From: Endothia cerciana | Lineage: Eukaryota > Ascomycota > Sordariomycetes > Diaporthales > Cryphonectriaceae | Direction of reading: 5' to 3' | Assembly: GCA_026119935.1 (NCBI GenBank) | Contig: JALRMH010000024.1 | Coordinates: forward strand, 310,001-374,000 | DNA length: 64,000 bases | Shown here: positions 21,101-32,368 of the stretch, one piece after another | How positions within the stretch are numbered: position 1 is the stretch's first letter | Layout: each line of letters starts with the position of its first letter | Made by a program: the position numbers and the translations under genes | The notes under the pieces: generated by a model | Database searches by the model: none | What the model was told of the DNA's origin: nothing | What the model saw: only the letters and a program-made list of their open reading frames with translations

Positions 21101-24100
21101 CTGTCAACGGCCAAGAGCAGGCAGAGGCTCTGAGTCCAACGCCAAGCACTCGGCTCCAAGCCCGGATAGTACATGTTTCCGAGGATCTGACTCTTCAGAA
21201 ACACCCGTGCGCCAGCCGCCGGGAAGACCTTATCAATCCTGGCGGGCTGCCATACAAAGAAGCCTGCTTCGTGACGCTCGTCCAGCGGCCCCTCCGTCTG
21301 TGCTGCCCCAGGCCGCGGACGGCCCCATCTTGCTCCCTGGCCCCCGGGGCGCGCGGTATCCCAAGAGGACATGGACGTGACGTTTTAGCCCGGCACGCGA
21401 TGTCGTATGTCGCATGATCGCATACCATCCCGTCACCCCGTCGAATGGCTAATTGCGAACCCCCCTGCGCCTCACTACGGCTTCAGCTGTTCCTGTCCTC
21501 GCCTGAGTCGCTGACTTGGATCTATCAATCCACGCCGCGCACAGAGCAGATGACACAGCGGCCATGTATCAGTGTCCTATGAAGGCCCGACCGCCGCAAT
21601 AATGGTTTGTGATTCCGAGTAACATGTGCCGAGCACGCCAAGACGCGCATTTTGTGCAACCCCAGAAGAGTATCGATTGCGACTGCTTATGGTCAGACCC
21701 CGCGCGCGCGGTGTACTGTATGTCAGCCGAGGCACCACTTGGGCCAATTGTCAAATTCGGCTTCAATGCCGTCGATGTCGTCCACTCTTGCAGATCCAGC
21801 GGGGCAAAATCCCTTTGAGGCGCAGGGTCTGCATCCTTGTTGACCTTCTGTAGCAGATGCAGCCGCCTTCTGCGCATTCAGGGTGAGGATGGAATACCAC
21901 AAAATTCCCTGCGACAACTTGCGCTAGAGACCCCAGTGACTTGTCACAGCCTCGCTGCCTCGTAATCGTGGTCCGTCCTGTGGACCTCGCCGATCACTAT
22001 GGCGCAAGGTCGGCAATATTACCAGGCGCAAGCTGAAAAACCCACTTGTGTTCCTATTGAGGAAGGCTGTGATTGTTTTCAGCTCATCTTCGGCTACGGT
22101 GAAGTCCTCTGCAATGTTTTGCGTTCTATCACAGGAGCCGAACAATCTCCCGAAACCTGCATGGCGCGGCCCTCTCGCGTGACATGTCTCGTCCGAATGG
22201 GGTGAGAAGACGTCTGGCGACTGATCACTTGCTGCTGAATGAACAAGATCCTCTACCGGTGCGGTGCTGGCGTTTGATGTTGCAGTCGCCACCTCCGAAT
22301 CCTGACATTTGAAAGCAACCGCCGTGCCCTGTTGGGCAACCCGACGGCGAGCATCATGTGTCTGAACCTCACCGGTGAACCACTTGCCGTTTAGTCTCGA
22401 AGATCCATTACTGCCCGAGAACAATAGGCATCCATCTGATGTCGTGGATGTGGCCGTTGATACCAAGGCATGAGACGACCTGGGTGGCCGTGTCTCCGCT
22501 GTAGCGAGGTGACATTGCATTGAGGAGTCATGGCGAGCGCTGCAGGCCTGATTATTCAGGGGAGGCAAAGGCAACCCACTACCTCGTCACCGCTAGAATG
22601 TGATGAGACCTTGTAGCTCACTGGGTGCTGTTGATCAACGGTGAGCGCAGTTGAGAGGGACACCCTGCCCTGGAGATTCTTGGGTGCGTTTTGCTTCCCT
22701 CAGTGCTACCCAATATCGGGTAGTGTTGGTATTTCTCGTGCAACATCGTAGGAATGCTCGATTGGGCCAACAGAATATTCTAAATATTTAAGCTAAACCC
22801 GGCGGCGAGAAATCTTTGGGCATCAAGAAGCTCCACACGACGTGAGCCCCGTACTTTGGTACAGGATTGATTGGGGAGGACCAGTGCAAAATGCCGGATC
22901 TGCGCCGCAACTTTGTGTTGAAATATACGCGATTCTGTTTGGACTGATGAGGCTGATATTGGATTCGTCAAGAACGAGACGGAGGGCATAGACGATTCGG
23001 GCACAAGATCTGTATCACAGGTGCGCTAGCCCCCGGCTCGGGGCGTGTGAGATGAACACTCCGCAAGCTCTCCGGAGAGATCTCAGAGTTTCGGGAAAGG
23101 ATCTGTGTCTCCAAGCCTCGCGATTGAACGACGTTCGATGCCAAGTGGTGCCCTGCCAAGCCCGGAACTGGATATATGCTGGGCTAAATCCGTTATGAAG
23201 AACCGTGACGACCTGGACGCGTTGTCTCGGGGGAGCTCAGCATCCCTTGCGAATGCAGCTGATACCGCATCCATGTTGACGACAAGAGGTTACATCTAGT
23301 GAGGGTATCGGCCGAGAAGCTTGCCACTCGGGCGGCCTGGTCGACAGGCCGGGAATGCAGACCAGGGAGCCCTCGTGATTTAGACTACTATGTTAAGAGC
23401 CACACGAAGAGCCAGGGCCTCATATGCTGGAGCCGCGTGCATGCGTCGTGCGCAAATTGCAAGGGGGGCCTTCTCATCACGCTCGGGTAATTTCGTGCTG
23501 CGGTTGTAAGTTCGAGCAAGGGGTGTCACAAAGACAGACAACGTTGTTCTGGGGCGGATCAACTCAATTTCGGCATTCTGAACCCGGTCTCCAGATGGGC
23601 TGCATCAGGTCCAGGTGCTCCTTGCAGACCTGGTGGCCCCTCGGAATCATGGATCTGACAGGCGCACTGCCTTGCCGTAGAAAGGCTCGAAGGGGTTTGG
23701 ATGCCAAGCAGTTGTATTTAGAAAATCATGATTGTTTACCGAGATCAGGGTCCTCCCGGCAGTGACAACGGTTAGCAAAACCCGGGAAGACCGCCAACGC
23801 CTTGCCAGCCCTACACAGGCGAGAGAGCTTAAACGCATGTGCTCACGGCACGGACAGAAACCTTGTTCTTAGACAACGAGCTGCTATGTGGCGTTTCCAA
23901 TAGATGACATGGACACCAGATACCGACAGCGCCAAGCCGCCCAGGATGTGTCGTACCGCATTGAGAGGCTCTCCAGGATTCTGATCATCATGATGCCCAT
24001 GAGCTGTCAGGCGGAGAATCGCACGGCCCGCGGGGTAAGGGCGGGCACTGACGATGAAGCTGAACTTTGTGCTGAGGTTCATGCAGTTGCGGCTGCCAAG

Positions 24101-25108
24101 ACTTCCATATTGCGGCAGCGAGGAGAGGAATAATCGATGTGAGATAGTCCAGCAGCACGGGATGAATCAGGGGCAGAGCCTGTTGTGATTCAGTGTCACG
24201 GCGATGAGTTGCTATCGGAAAACCCTGGCCGGTGTCTGGTGTCGCAGCGCCCCCACATGCTTTTCACAGGATAGGTTTAGTGGATCCTATACCAGGTGCT
24301 ACAATTTAGCATGCTGCTGAGCGCCCGCGCGCCTGCTGCTTTGAGCGAAGACCCACAATGTTCGTGCCTGATCGGCAACGATGCGGATGATCTGCCGCCA
24401 GGAAGATGTCTTGTGAGGCCACAAATGTGACTTTCGAAAATGTCCCAGATCCTCCGTGGCTTGCCAACGCTTATTCTGACAACCTGCCGAAGCACATACC
24501 GGAGAATATCGCAGTATCTTCAGGGTTTAGGAGGGGGGGGATGCTGGTCAGTCAATAGAGCGCCAGAGTATCCTGAGTAATTCCTGTAGCTGGAACCTCG
24601 CTGGCCTATGGAACATTCATGAGTGCATCTGGTGCTCATCTCCCGCCCTAGAACCCAAGGGGGAGGGGGGTGTGTTACGCGACTTCAGAATGTCCGAATA
24701 TGCTAGATGTCGACGCTCGAGCACTGTCTGGGCTGTCAGGCTGGCTTCCAGTTCAAACACCCGCCCTCTCTAGTCTCCCAACGAATGTCCGAGATGGCCA
24801 GAAGACCCTGACCACGATTGATCCGCTGCAGAGACTTGTGGACGCCCTCTGTCTGAACCTTGTCAGGTGTCAGTTGGGCAATGGATTCTGAAAGTCCGAG
24901 GGTTCTCCTTAGGACTAGGGTGTTGTCAAGGAAATGAAGTGGGCTGGAATCCCTCGAATTCGTACCTATGTGAGTCGATATACCACCGCAATGATATTGA
25001 ATCAAGGAGAGCCGAGATTGGACTAATCTAGGCGGGTAACCGTTCATCTGTCGATTTCTTTACAACTCAATCTGCTCGGCCGAGCCACGCGGCCGCCGTG
25101 CCACGCAG
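18168..25108. other. Large gene-poor region upstream of the WOPR gene
   Basis: About 6.9 kb between the WOPR start codon and the tdp1 stop codon, both genes on the minus strand. It should hold the WOPR promoter and probably a long 5' leader. No known protein family was recognised on either strand. The most protein-like frame is minus 21924-22574 (216 aa), without motifs. A GGGGCAGAC minisatellite lies at 20088-20140. From about 21.5 kb the sequence looks lower in GC than its surroundings by eye, but not obviously depleted in the way strong RIP would cause. Confidence 0.5.
20088..20140 (+). repeat. GGGGCAGAC minisatellite, six units
   Basis: Six tandem copies of a 9-bp unit, the fifth lacking one G. 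On the minus strand one frame would read as repeated Val-Cys-Pro. Confidence 0.9.
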
Positions 25109-27179
25109 TCAGGCTTCTCCAGCAAACCATGGTTGTTGATTATTGCCATGATATGGCTGGCCGGGAAGCTCGATAGGGATGGGAACCACGTCGCGGAAGA
25201 TTTCTAACTTTTTTGCATCCCGACTAGTTCCCCTTTCGGATGCAGAGGTCGTCGCTGACACAGGGACAATTACGCCGCATTCCCAATTGCGAGCATTTAG
25301 CTTGGGCTCTCCCGTGTTTCGATCTTTGACTAGGCGACCCCTAATCTGAATTAATTCAGTCCCTTGAGGCGTATATGGGGATACTCACCAGGCGCTCTCT
25401 GATAAGTTGTGGCTCCCAAGGTATGCCCAACCTTGGGGTGACCCTCCGGAGCTGGCTGCTGGCCTCTGAACAAAGATGACTTTTGAGTGCATCAACAGAC
25501 CTGAGCGAACATTCTTGCATTCCCGGAGAACTTCACGTGGGAACGAAGCCGAGTTCCACCACTTTGACTGAAATCGAATCGTACCAGCGGACTACAGCAT
25601 ATGCAGTCAGCAAGTGCTACCAGCAGGAATTGAGACCCGGGTCTCAGTGTGCAGACTGACATTTGGTCCTCCTCGACTGCGAGCTACGGTCTCACGACTG
25701 GGAAAGTAGACTCGTATCTTTGCCAGATCTACCGAATCAGCACTGGGAGTGACGGCAGCCTTGCTCTTTCTCGGCTTTCCGGTTCTGGTCATGTACTCTT
25801 TCATGCCCGTATCGCCTTGACAGGCATTGTACAAGGCAGCCAACAGCTCGCGATCGACAGCACCGATAGATGAGCATATGTAATCCACATCGATAGCATC
25901 TGCGCTGTCAAGGCCAAGGGCCGTCACAGTGCGACCTAGGCCGCAGTATCCTGTCCTCTGCCAAAGATCAGGTTGGGGGTGAGAGCCTGCGATCGTGTGG
26001 ACGAATCCATATCGCGAGGTCTCAGAGAAGTCGTAGTTTCGCAGACTCTGCAGCATCTTCTCGTCTACACCCTTGGCGCGAAGGAAAAGGCTCAGGTCCT
26101 CACCAAAAAGAGTCAAGATATTCTTCGCTCGTTCAGCAGGGTCCTCGATCCGAGGCAGGTCGATCAGAAACACCATCTGCGGAAGAGCACGTCAGTACTT
26201 TCGTAGCTCCAGAGATGTCACATCCGTCACATTACATTTTCCATCGATCCCGTCTCTCCCCAGTCGTAAGGGACAAGGTTTCCCGTGGGGACAACAATCC
26301 GCAGGGACTTCGGGTATTTCAGGAGCTGGAGCTTGGAATGCATGGAGCCAGCAGTAGCAATGCCTTCCATCGGCGGGAAGACGAACCGGATCACATCTGG
26401 AGGCGTGTGATCGCGCATTTCAGCTTTCTTTGAACAGGTCAGCTACAGACAAGACGAATGCAGAATCCCGGCTGCGCAAGATGTTCTAGCCGCTAAACCA
26501 GGAGGGATTGTCCTATGGGCTGTGGGAGACAAACCTGCTCTTCATCTTTCGCGTAGGCTATCAAGAGCACCTTTGTCTGCCTCATGTTCAGCTTGCTCAT
26601 GAGCCAATCCTCATCCCACTGGTAGGAGCTGAGTACAGCAAGCTGCAAGTCGTCCTTCTGAAAGACCTCCTCGATCTTGATGTCACCGTCGCGGGGAACA
26701 CCACGTGCCCAGGTCTTGAGAACCGCCCCCTTAGGGTACGTCAGATGCGCAGACCCAGACTCTTCGGGGAAGCTTCGAGTGCCTGACTTCGAGTTCGCAG
26801 GCCGCTCCACGGAAGGTTGAGGACGCGCAGCAGGCTTCTGGTCCATCAACCTCATGCGCTGAGCCGGCGGTCCATATTCGACCACTTCGGACGGGATTTC
26901 GGCCTTTCGTTTCCTCAGCCTCGCCAGGCGCTCCTCCTCCATCTTCTTGTGGTCCAGGCCGAGCACGGCCATGGAACTGGCGGAAGGTCGGGGGGCTGGT
27001 CTGTCATCTGGTGGAGTAGATGTCGCCTGGGTCTTACTATTACCCAGGCCGTTCGTATGCGAAGATCCAGCGGCCTCATCGTCGGATACGTCCTGGCCGA
27101 GGCTCATCGCAATGGCCCGGCGCAAGGCAGCGTCCTCATCATCGAGGCCATTGAGCTCGTAGGCCAAATTGCTCGCCAT
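25109..27179 (-). CDS. tdp1: Tyrosyl-DNA phosphodiesterase 1 (TDP1) with N-terminal UIM
   Basis: Repair enzyme of the phospholipase D superfamily that hydrolyses 3'-phosphotyrosyl bonds left by stalled topoisomerase I. Five minus-strand exons: 27179-26535, 26427-26236, 26176-25661, 25591-25389, 25340-25109; introns 107, 59, 69 and 48 nt; 595 aa. Residues about 11-27 (DDEDAALRRAIAMSLGQ) match a ubiquitin-interacting motif. HKD motif 1 is MHSKLQLL (then PTGNLVPYDWGETGSMEN). HKD motif 2 is GLLMHSKVIFVQRP, followed by YLGSHNLSESAWGRL and NWECGVIVPV, the usual C-terminal Tdp1 blocks. Both catalytic His/Lys pairs are present, so the enzyme looks active. Intron 1 ends in an unusual caaag acceptor, supported by an ideal gctgac branch site and family alignment. 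The 59- and 69-nt introns interrupt conserved blocks, so an unspliced reading looks truncated. Confidence 0.93.
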
Positions 27180-27716
27180 TCTCCCTTGCGACTCTGGAAG
27201 TCAGAACAGGTAATAGAACAGGGGGCGCAATGAGTGGCCAACCTCCGAGAGCGTGCGAATGATATGGTGGTTGAGTTGGCGTCCAATCTGGCTTTTGAAG
27301 GACGTTAAACGATACTTCCTTTTTCTGTGGAACAGGCACCAACTAGAGGTTGTAGACGCGGGTAGGCGCGTTCTTGCAGCTACCCTAGCAGGGGCCCGCT
27401 TTTCCTCCCGCCTGGGGTCCAGAAGCACCACTGAAGTACCAAGTACCTAGACAGCAACGTCGACCTCGCAGAGACGCTGTGTTAAGAACAATCCTGCCAG
27501 TTGATAGATATACAATGACCAGGACGAGTGGTCTTTTTATCGACGTCGAAATATGTCTAGCCACCTTGGATGGCGGACTCGTTACGGGGCAGAACGCCAG
27601 AACAGTCTATACCTTTTAGTGCGTTGACACACTGTACTGGGCACCTACGTCACTTTGCAACCAAGAATAGCTTCAATTTTGGCAGCGCAGTGGTCACGGC
27701 CCAACAAGTTCCAGCA

Positions 27717-27989
27717 TCACATCATAAGTGCCGTCACCAGATTCTCTCGAAATATCCCCTTCGCAAAAAATTCCCATCCTTTCGTGGTAATAGCTAGGTG
27801 GGCGAGCTCCTGGTGGGACAACACCTCCTCATCTTGAGGCTGCCTATCATCCTGCCCGTGTACTCCGAGAAAACATGTATTGGCTTTCGTTTTCTCAGAC
27901 TTGTGTATCTTCTGTTTCTTCTTCTGTTTCAAAGACCCGTTACGGGCTGAGAACTCATCTGACATACACATACCGAGTGATTCACGCAT
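27717..27989 (-). CDS. Unidentified ORF or gene fragment (90 aa)
   Basis: Not recognised. It reads a lysine-rich stretch (KQKKKQKIHKSEKTK), then a more protein-like block (SHQELAHLAITTKGWEFFAK). A plausible upstream start (ATG GAT CTG ACG) with a canonical gtgagt donor exists near 28110-28095, but I could not join it in frame to this block. It could be a small intron-containing gene, a decayed fragment, or chance. Lower confidence than all neighbours. Confidence 0.2.
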   Translation of the reverse strand: MRESLGMCMSDEFSARNGSLKQKKKQKIHKSEKTKANTCFLGVHGQDDRQPQDEEVLSHQELAHLAITTKGWEFFAKGIFRENLVTALMM

Positions 27990-28369
27990 GTCCTGACTGG
28001 CACAGGCTCACCCCACGGCACGAGGACGATATACTGAGATTCAACCGGGCCGCGCTGTGCAGCAAGAACATCAGATACATCCAAGATCACTCACCACGTC
28101 AGATCCATTAGCAGGACACAAGACCCAGTTCGACATAGTGATGACTTCTTCATTTTGGTTTGCGTGTGAGGGAAGACTCATCGATGTTGCGTGTGGATCA
28201 ACAGTGCGGCTGGTCGAGGAGCGCTAAAGTCAATGACGTCCTTGAGTGTTGGCAATTGAAGAACAAGAGCGAGCTTACCTTTAAAGCAGCTAGTTTATCA
28301 TGAGAACTCGCTTGAATGTTACTTATGGCTGGCCTTCAGAAGTCTCAGTCGACTCTACCGGATTGTCTG

Positions 28370-28396
28370 CATCATCATCATCATCATCATCATCAT
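28370..28396 (+). repeat. (CAT)9 trinucleotide repeat
   Basis: Nine perfect CAT units about 55 bp before the start codon of the FAD oxidoreductase, probably in its 5' leader or core promoter. Confidence 0.9.
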
Positions 28397-28450
28397 AGTT
28401 GAACCCTTTGAGAATCATAATCCGGACGTACACGCATAAGGCAAGGCAAT

Positions 28451-30222
28451 ATGGGTCCCGCAAAGGACGGCCAGAAGCATGTCGTGATAGTCGGCGCTGG
28501 TGCGGCGGGCATGTCCTGCGCCGCGACTCTGTCCCAGCACCCAGACAAGTTCAGGGTGACGGTCATCGAGAAGGGTTCCTGCTGCGGCGGGCAGGCGATG
28601 TCCATCCCTCTGGACGAGAAGAAGTTCGGGGCCAGCTGGATGAACAACGGCGTGCAAGGAGGCTCTCCTGTACACACCTCAACCTCCCTCGCGACCGGAG
28701 TACATGAGCTTACATTTCCAACTAGATCTTCAAACACACCTTCAACTTCTTCCACCAGTATAATCATGACCCGGAGGAGGTACGGCTGCAGGTCTCCTTC
28801 GGCAAGGGCAGGTCGGCCTTCTGGACCAACGTTTTCCCGTCGCAGCTCGTCGAGAAGTACTCCTCGGATATCAGGAGGTTCGGCATCTTCCTTAAGCTTA
28901 TCAAGTACACGATGCCGGTCCTAGGTCTCGTTCCCATCCGCATCATGCTGCTGCTCATGTTCTTCTCCAAGGACTTTGGCGACAAGATGGTGTACCCCCT
29001 CATCGCGTTGTTCCTGGGAACGGGCAATCAGACGGCTAACGTGCCCTCCGCCATCGTCGAGAGGCTCTTCGACGACCCGAACATGAAGCTGTGGGACTAC
29101 GACTCCGAGACTCTCCTGCCCAACCTCCCCAAGATGCTCACATTCGACAAGCTCGCCGCCTTCTACGAGGACTGGCGCAAGGACCTCACGTCCAAGGGCG
29201 TCGACATCCGCCTGAGCACAGAAGTCACACACGTGATGGCCCGGACGTCAAAGGGCGTCCTGCTCCGCACCGCGCCCATCAGTGGCCACGAGGACAACAG
29301 CACCGACTCGCAGCGGATGCGGGCCGACGACTTGGGCGCCGACGACTCGGGCGCCGACGGCGCCCAGCAGGAGTTCTTTGATGACATGGTGATGTGCACG
29401 CTGGCCGACGACGCGCTCCGCATCCTGGGCAGGAAGGCCACCTTCCGCGAGCGCTTCGTGCTCGGCGGCGCCAAGTTCTACGACGACATCACGGTCACGC
29501 ACTGGGACAGCGAGTATTTCAAGAAGCACTACGAGACGTCCTTCTCGATGGACCTGTGCGCGGACCCCAAGACGCGCGCGCAGGAGGACCAGGTCGCCTT
29601 CGCCAAGGGGGAGGACGCCTCCCGGCCCGGTGGGTTCAGGCCCATGTACTACACCAAGTCGTACCAGCAGGACCCCAAGAAGATCGAGATGAGCTTCGAC
29701 TGTAGCAACTACCAGCACCAGCTGCTGAAGGCGAACGGACCCAAGGACGACCCGGGGCACCCGCACGTATACCAGTCAATCTTCCTGGACAAGCGGAACA
29801 GGGACCTGTGGACATGGCCGGAGATTGACAAGGACAAGATCATCTCTGAGAACTGGTGGCATCAGCTGGGTCATCGGTGGTCGCATTACCTGTGCGTCGT
29901 GCCGATGATGATGTTCATCAATGGGAAGAACAATACGTGGTTCGCCGGGAGCTGGACTCTGGTGGTAAGTAACGCAAGAAACGTACCCTTTCGATTAAAT
30001 GGGAAATAAAAAGCAAGGGGCCTTATACCCAGATGCTGACGTGGCGAATCGCAGAATATGCACGAGCTGGCTTGTGTGAGCGGCATCGCTGCTGCGTACC
30101 GGCTGGGAGCAGACTATCGCAAGTTCGATGATTTTGCGGAGAACTTTTTCTCAAAGTATCTGGCGTTGTCCCATGGTGTTATCTACTCGAGGGAAGAGAA
30201 GCTGAGGAAGTCGAAGAAGTAG
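28451..30222 (+). CDS. FAD-dependent amine-oxidase-like oxidoreductase
   Basis: Flavoprotein of the NAD(P)/FAD-binding Rossmann group, often annotated in fungi as a flavin-containing amine oxidoreductase. Substrate unknown. Exons 28451-28669, 28726-29964 and 30055-30222; introns 56 nt (gtacac...actag) and 90 nt (gtaagt...gcag, branch gctgac); 541 aa. The N-terminal FAD motif is HVVIVGAGAAGMSCAATL (residues about 10-27) with the acidic end of strand 2 at VTVIEKG. The splice restores NNGVQGGSPIFKHTFNFF. A hydrophobic helix (VPIRIMLLLMFFSK) around residue 140-155 suggests membrane association. The C-terminal flavin-contact block is TWFAGSWTLVNMHELACVSG, where the last intron sits. A GADDSGADGA-type acidic insert lies mid-protein. 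Function beyond the fold is not known. Confidence 0.85.
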
Positions 30223-31093
30223 TGGACGAGTTGGTATAAAATCCCGTCAAACGCTGAGTCGCAAGGGGGTTATAGTTGTAACCAGCTGTGATAGCCCAGT
30301 ACTCCTGTGACCATGTCGACCAATCTTCAGGCAGCAGCGTCTGTCATCGTGTTCTGAACATACCCATTCAAGTCTGGTTGCAGCTGAAGGTCAATCAAGT
30401 GGATTAGACAAATCAGAGGCTAAGGATCATGTCTAAAGTAAACGGTCGAAGGCCACCTAAATCCCTCCAAAAATTGTGTTTTTTGTGTTGTTGAAAGATG
30501 TGAGTCCTCCCCGCAAAGTAAAGTGTCCCGAGGTCCAAAGGCGCGCTGCCTGGTCCCAGGTACGCTTTCCTCTGTCTCCTAGTCCCCCTCCAGTCCACCG
30601 CTCCCAAAAACATAACGCCAGTCATCGTATGGGTATCCTCAGAACCAACCGATGCCCCCCCTCCCAACTCTAGCAGCTCATGCCAGATGAATCGCTGCAA
30701 GATGCCTTTTTGCTGTACATTCGCCGGAGAAGGACGAAAATCACTGAAAAGGCCGACTCCTGCTATCGACCCAACAGAGGGGCAATATCGATGGATCCGA
30801 GTACGCCGTCGCAATATAAGACCGACCCAACCATGGGGTCTTCCGAGAGGATCAAAGGCTGTAAAATATCCCGAAAACCATTATCCAGCCAATATGACAA
30901 CCAGCCGACCTACCGACTCCACTGTCGCAACGCCATGAAACGCTTTCAATAGCTCTTTGAAACCAAAATCAAACCGCCGTCTATCTATGCAACTTTAGGT
31001 GGCGGGTGCCAAGAGAGAGACGCATAATGATCGCCCGGAGGTCCGATGATAACATAGAGAGCTGAGGTACACAGATTGTGGCCCGAAAAAGGG
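30223..31093. other. Intergenic between convergent genes
   Basis: 871 bp containing only the 3' flanks of the FAD oxidoreductase and the PNRC-like gene. No coding region or RNA gene is supported. Confidence 0.5.
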
Positions 31094-32368
31094 CTACGCA
31101 TGTCCCGGGAAGCGGTTCGCGTGGGGTTGAGGACTGTGATTGCCATCACCGCCCATTGACAATGGGAGATTCAGGCCCAAGGCCTTGCGGAGCGCATCTT
31201 CAGCCATAGTCTTCCGGCGATCCACACTGCCAGAGTTCAAGTCACCGCCACGCATCTGCGGATGGCCTGGGGGTATGCCGTTCGACGAGGACATTGCTGG
31301 AGTGTTCGCATGACCCTGCATGGGCCTAGGACGGTCCCCATTAGGTAGACCCTGTTGATATGGTCGCTGGTCGAGTTGAGAGGGCCTCGGAGAGGGCATC
31401 CCAATTCCTAGGAGTCTCTTCATCTCCTCACTCTTGTCCAGCCGGGGCGGTGTGGCGGGAGGTTGGTTGTACTGGGCCAAATGATTCTGTGCCGGCTGCG
31501 AAGGTGATTGCTGTGCACGATAATCGGCAGGCCCAGCAGCTCGAAGGCGCTCGTGGACGGGTACGGAGAAGACTTCGCGTCGTGGGGCATTTCCCACGGC
31601 ACCAGTGGTGTCGGAGGCGCCACGCTGCTGTACTGAACGGATGGGAAGCTTGAGGGGAATGGGGTCGTCCCGGATTTCGGGATTTGAGGGGTACCGTGAT
31701 CCTGGAGGCGCGGAAGACGGGCCATCAACGCTAGCAGTGGCAGCGACCAAGTCGGCTCTGCGAAGCCTCTCCTGGTCTGCGCGGTGGGCATTAAAGAGGA
31801 AGTCTAAAGGCGACGCGTGGTGCTGATTCTTCACGAGACTCGGAGGCAGTGGAGGGCTAGGTGGTTCGGTGTCTGAGGAGGGAGGCGAAGGTTCCTTGCG
31901 CAGCTGAACAGCGGCCGACTCGGAGCGCGCCCTCATGAACGTGTCTTCGGTAGAGGTGACGCAGGATTGTGATCGGGCGAACTTGGAAAATGAAGGCCTG
32001 GGCAGACTGCCCGGAGCAGGAGAGTGGAAGGAGCTTGAACTGGCGAAGGCCGCAGAGGAAACGATGGTAGAGGCAGACGGGGGAGGGGTGCGCTGGCTTG
32101 GCTGCGGGGGACCGGGTGACGTCGAGACGTTGTTGGGACGAGATTTCCTGTTGTATTTCTTGGTCGTGGATTTCGAGTTGGCTGGCTGGCTGCCAGGGGC
32201 AGGGCTACCATTGTTCGACTTCATGGGCGTAGTGGGGAAGCTGGCCGGAGTAGGCATCTCGAAGAGAGCGTCACCCTCGGATGCGTAGTTCTTGCGACCA
32301 CGGTTCGATCTCCCCCCACCACGGCCGCGTCGAGCGGGTGTCTGCTTGTTGTAGTTGATTTGTTCCAT
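31094..32368 (-). CDS. Proline-rich protein with PNRC/Edc1-like motif
   Basis: A 424-aa, largely disordered protein. The likely start is MEQINYNKQTPARRGRGGGRSN, whose RGRGGGR and NRGRK patches are RGG-like and may bind RNA. Residues about 116-130 read SFHSPAPGSLPRPSF, matching the short F-x-SPxP-x-x-LPxPSF element of PNRC/Edc1 proteins that binds the EVH1 domain of Dcp1 and stimulates mRNA decapping. An acidic Pro-rich block (EPSPPSSDTEPPSPPLPPS) and a helix (SPLDFLFNAHRADQERLRRA) follow. The C-terminus carries DRRKTMAEDALRKALGLNLP. The ATG at 32368 was chosen because it follows a likely 5'-UTR intron (acceptor ttctcgcag near 32419). An upstream ATG at 32400 opens a different frame overlapping the CDS. 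Decapping role is inferred from one motif. Confidence 0.75.
   Translation of the reverse strand: MEQINYNKQTPARRGRGGGRSNRGRKNYASEGDALFEMPTPASFPTTPMKSNNGSPAPGSQPANSKSTTKKYNRKSRPNNVSTSPGPPQPSQRTPPPSASTIVSSAAFASSSSFHSPAPGSLPRPSFSKFARSQSCVTSTEDTFMRARSESAAVQLRKEPSPPSSDTEPPSPPLPPSLVKNQHHASPLDFLFNAHRADQERLRRADLVAATASVDGPSSAPPGSRYPSNPEIRDDPIPLKLPIRSVQQRGASDTTGAVGNAPRREVFSVPVHERLRAAGPADYRAQQSPSQPAQNHLAQYNQPPATPPRLDKSEEMKRLLGIGMPSPRPSQLDQRPYQQGLPNGDRPRPMQGHANTPAMSSSNGIPPGHPQMRGGDLNSGSVDRRKTMAEDALRKALGLNLPLSMGGDGNHSPQPHANRFPGHA

Larger units (their letters stand above)
27180..28450. promoter_or_regulatory. Divergent intergenic region, tdp1 / FAD oxidoreductase
   Basis: 1.27 kb between two divergent start codons. 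It contains a possible short minus-strand ORF (27717-27989, listed separately) and a CAT trinucleotide repeat just before the FAD gene. Confidence 0.45.

Noticed and set aside
21500..25100. RIP-mutated transposon
   Set aside because: Although gene-free, the segment does not look strongly TA-rich or CA-depleted by eye, and no transposon-derived frames were recognised; a computed RIP index would decide.
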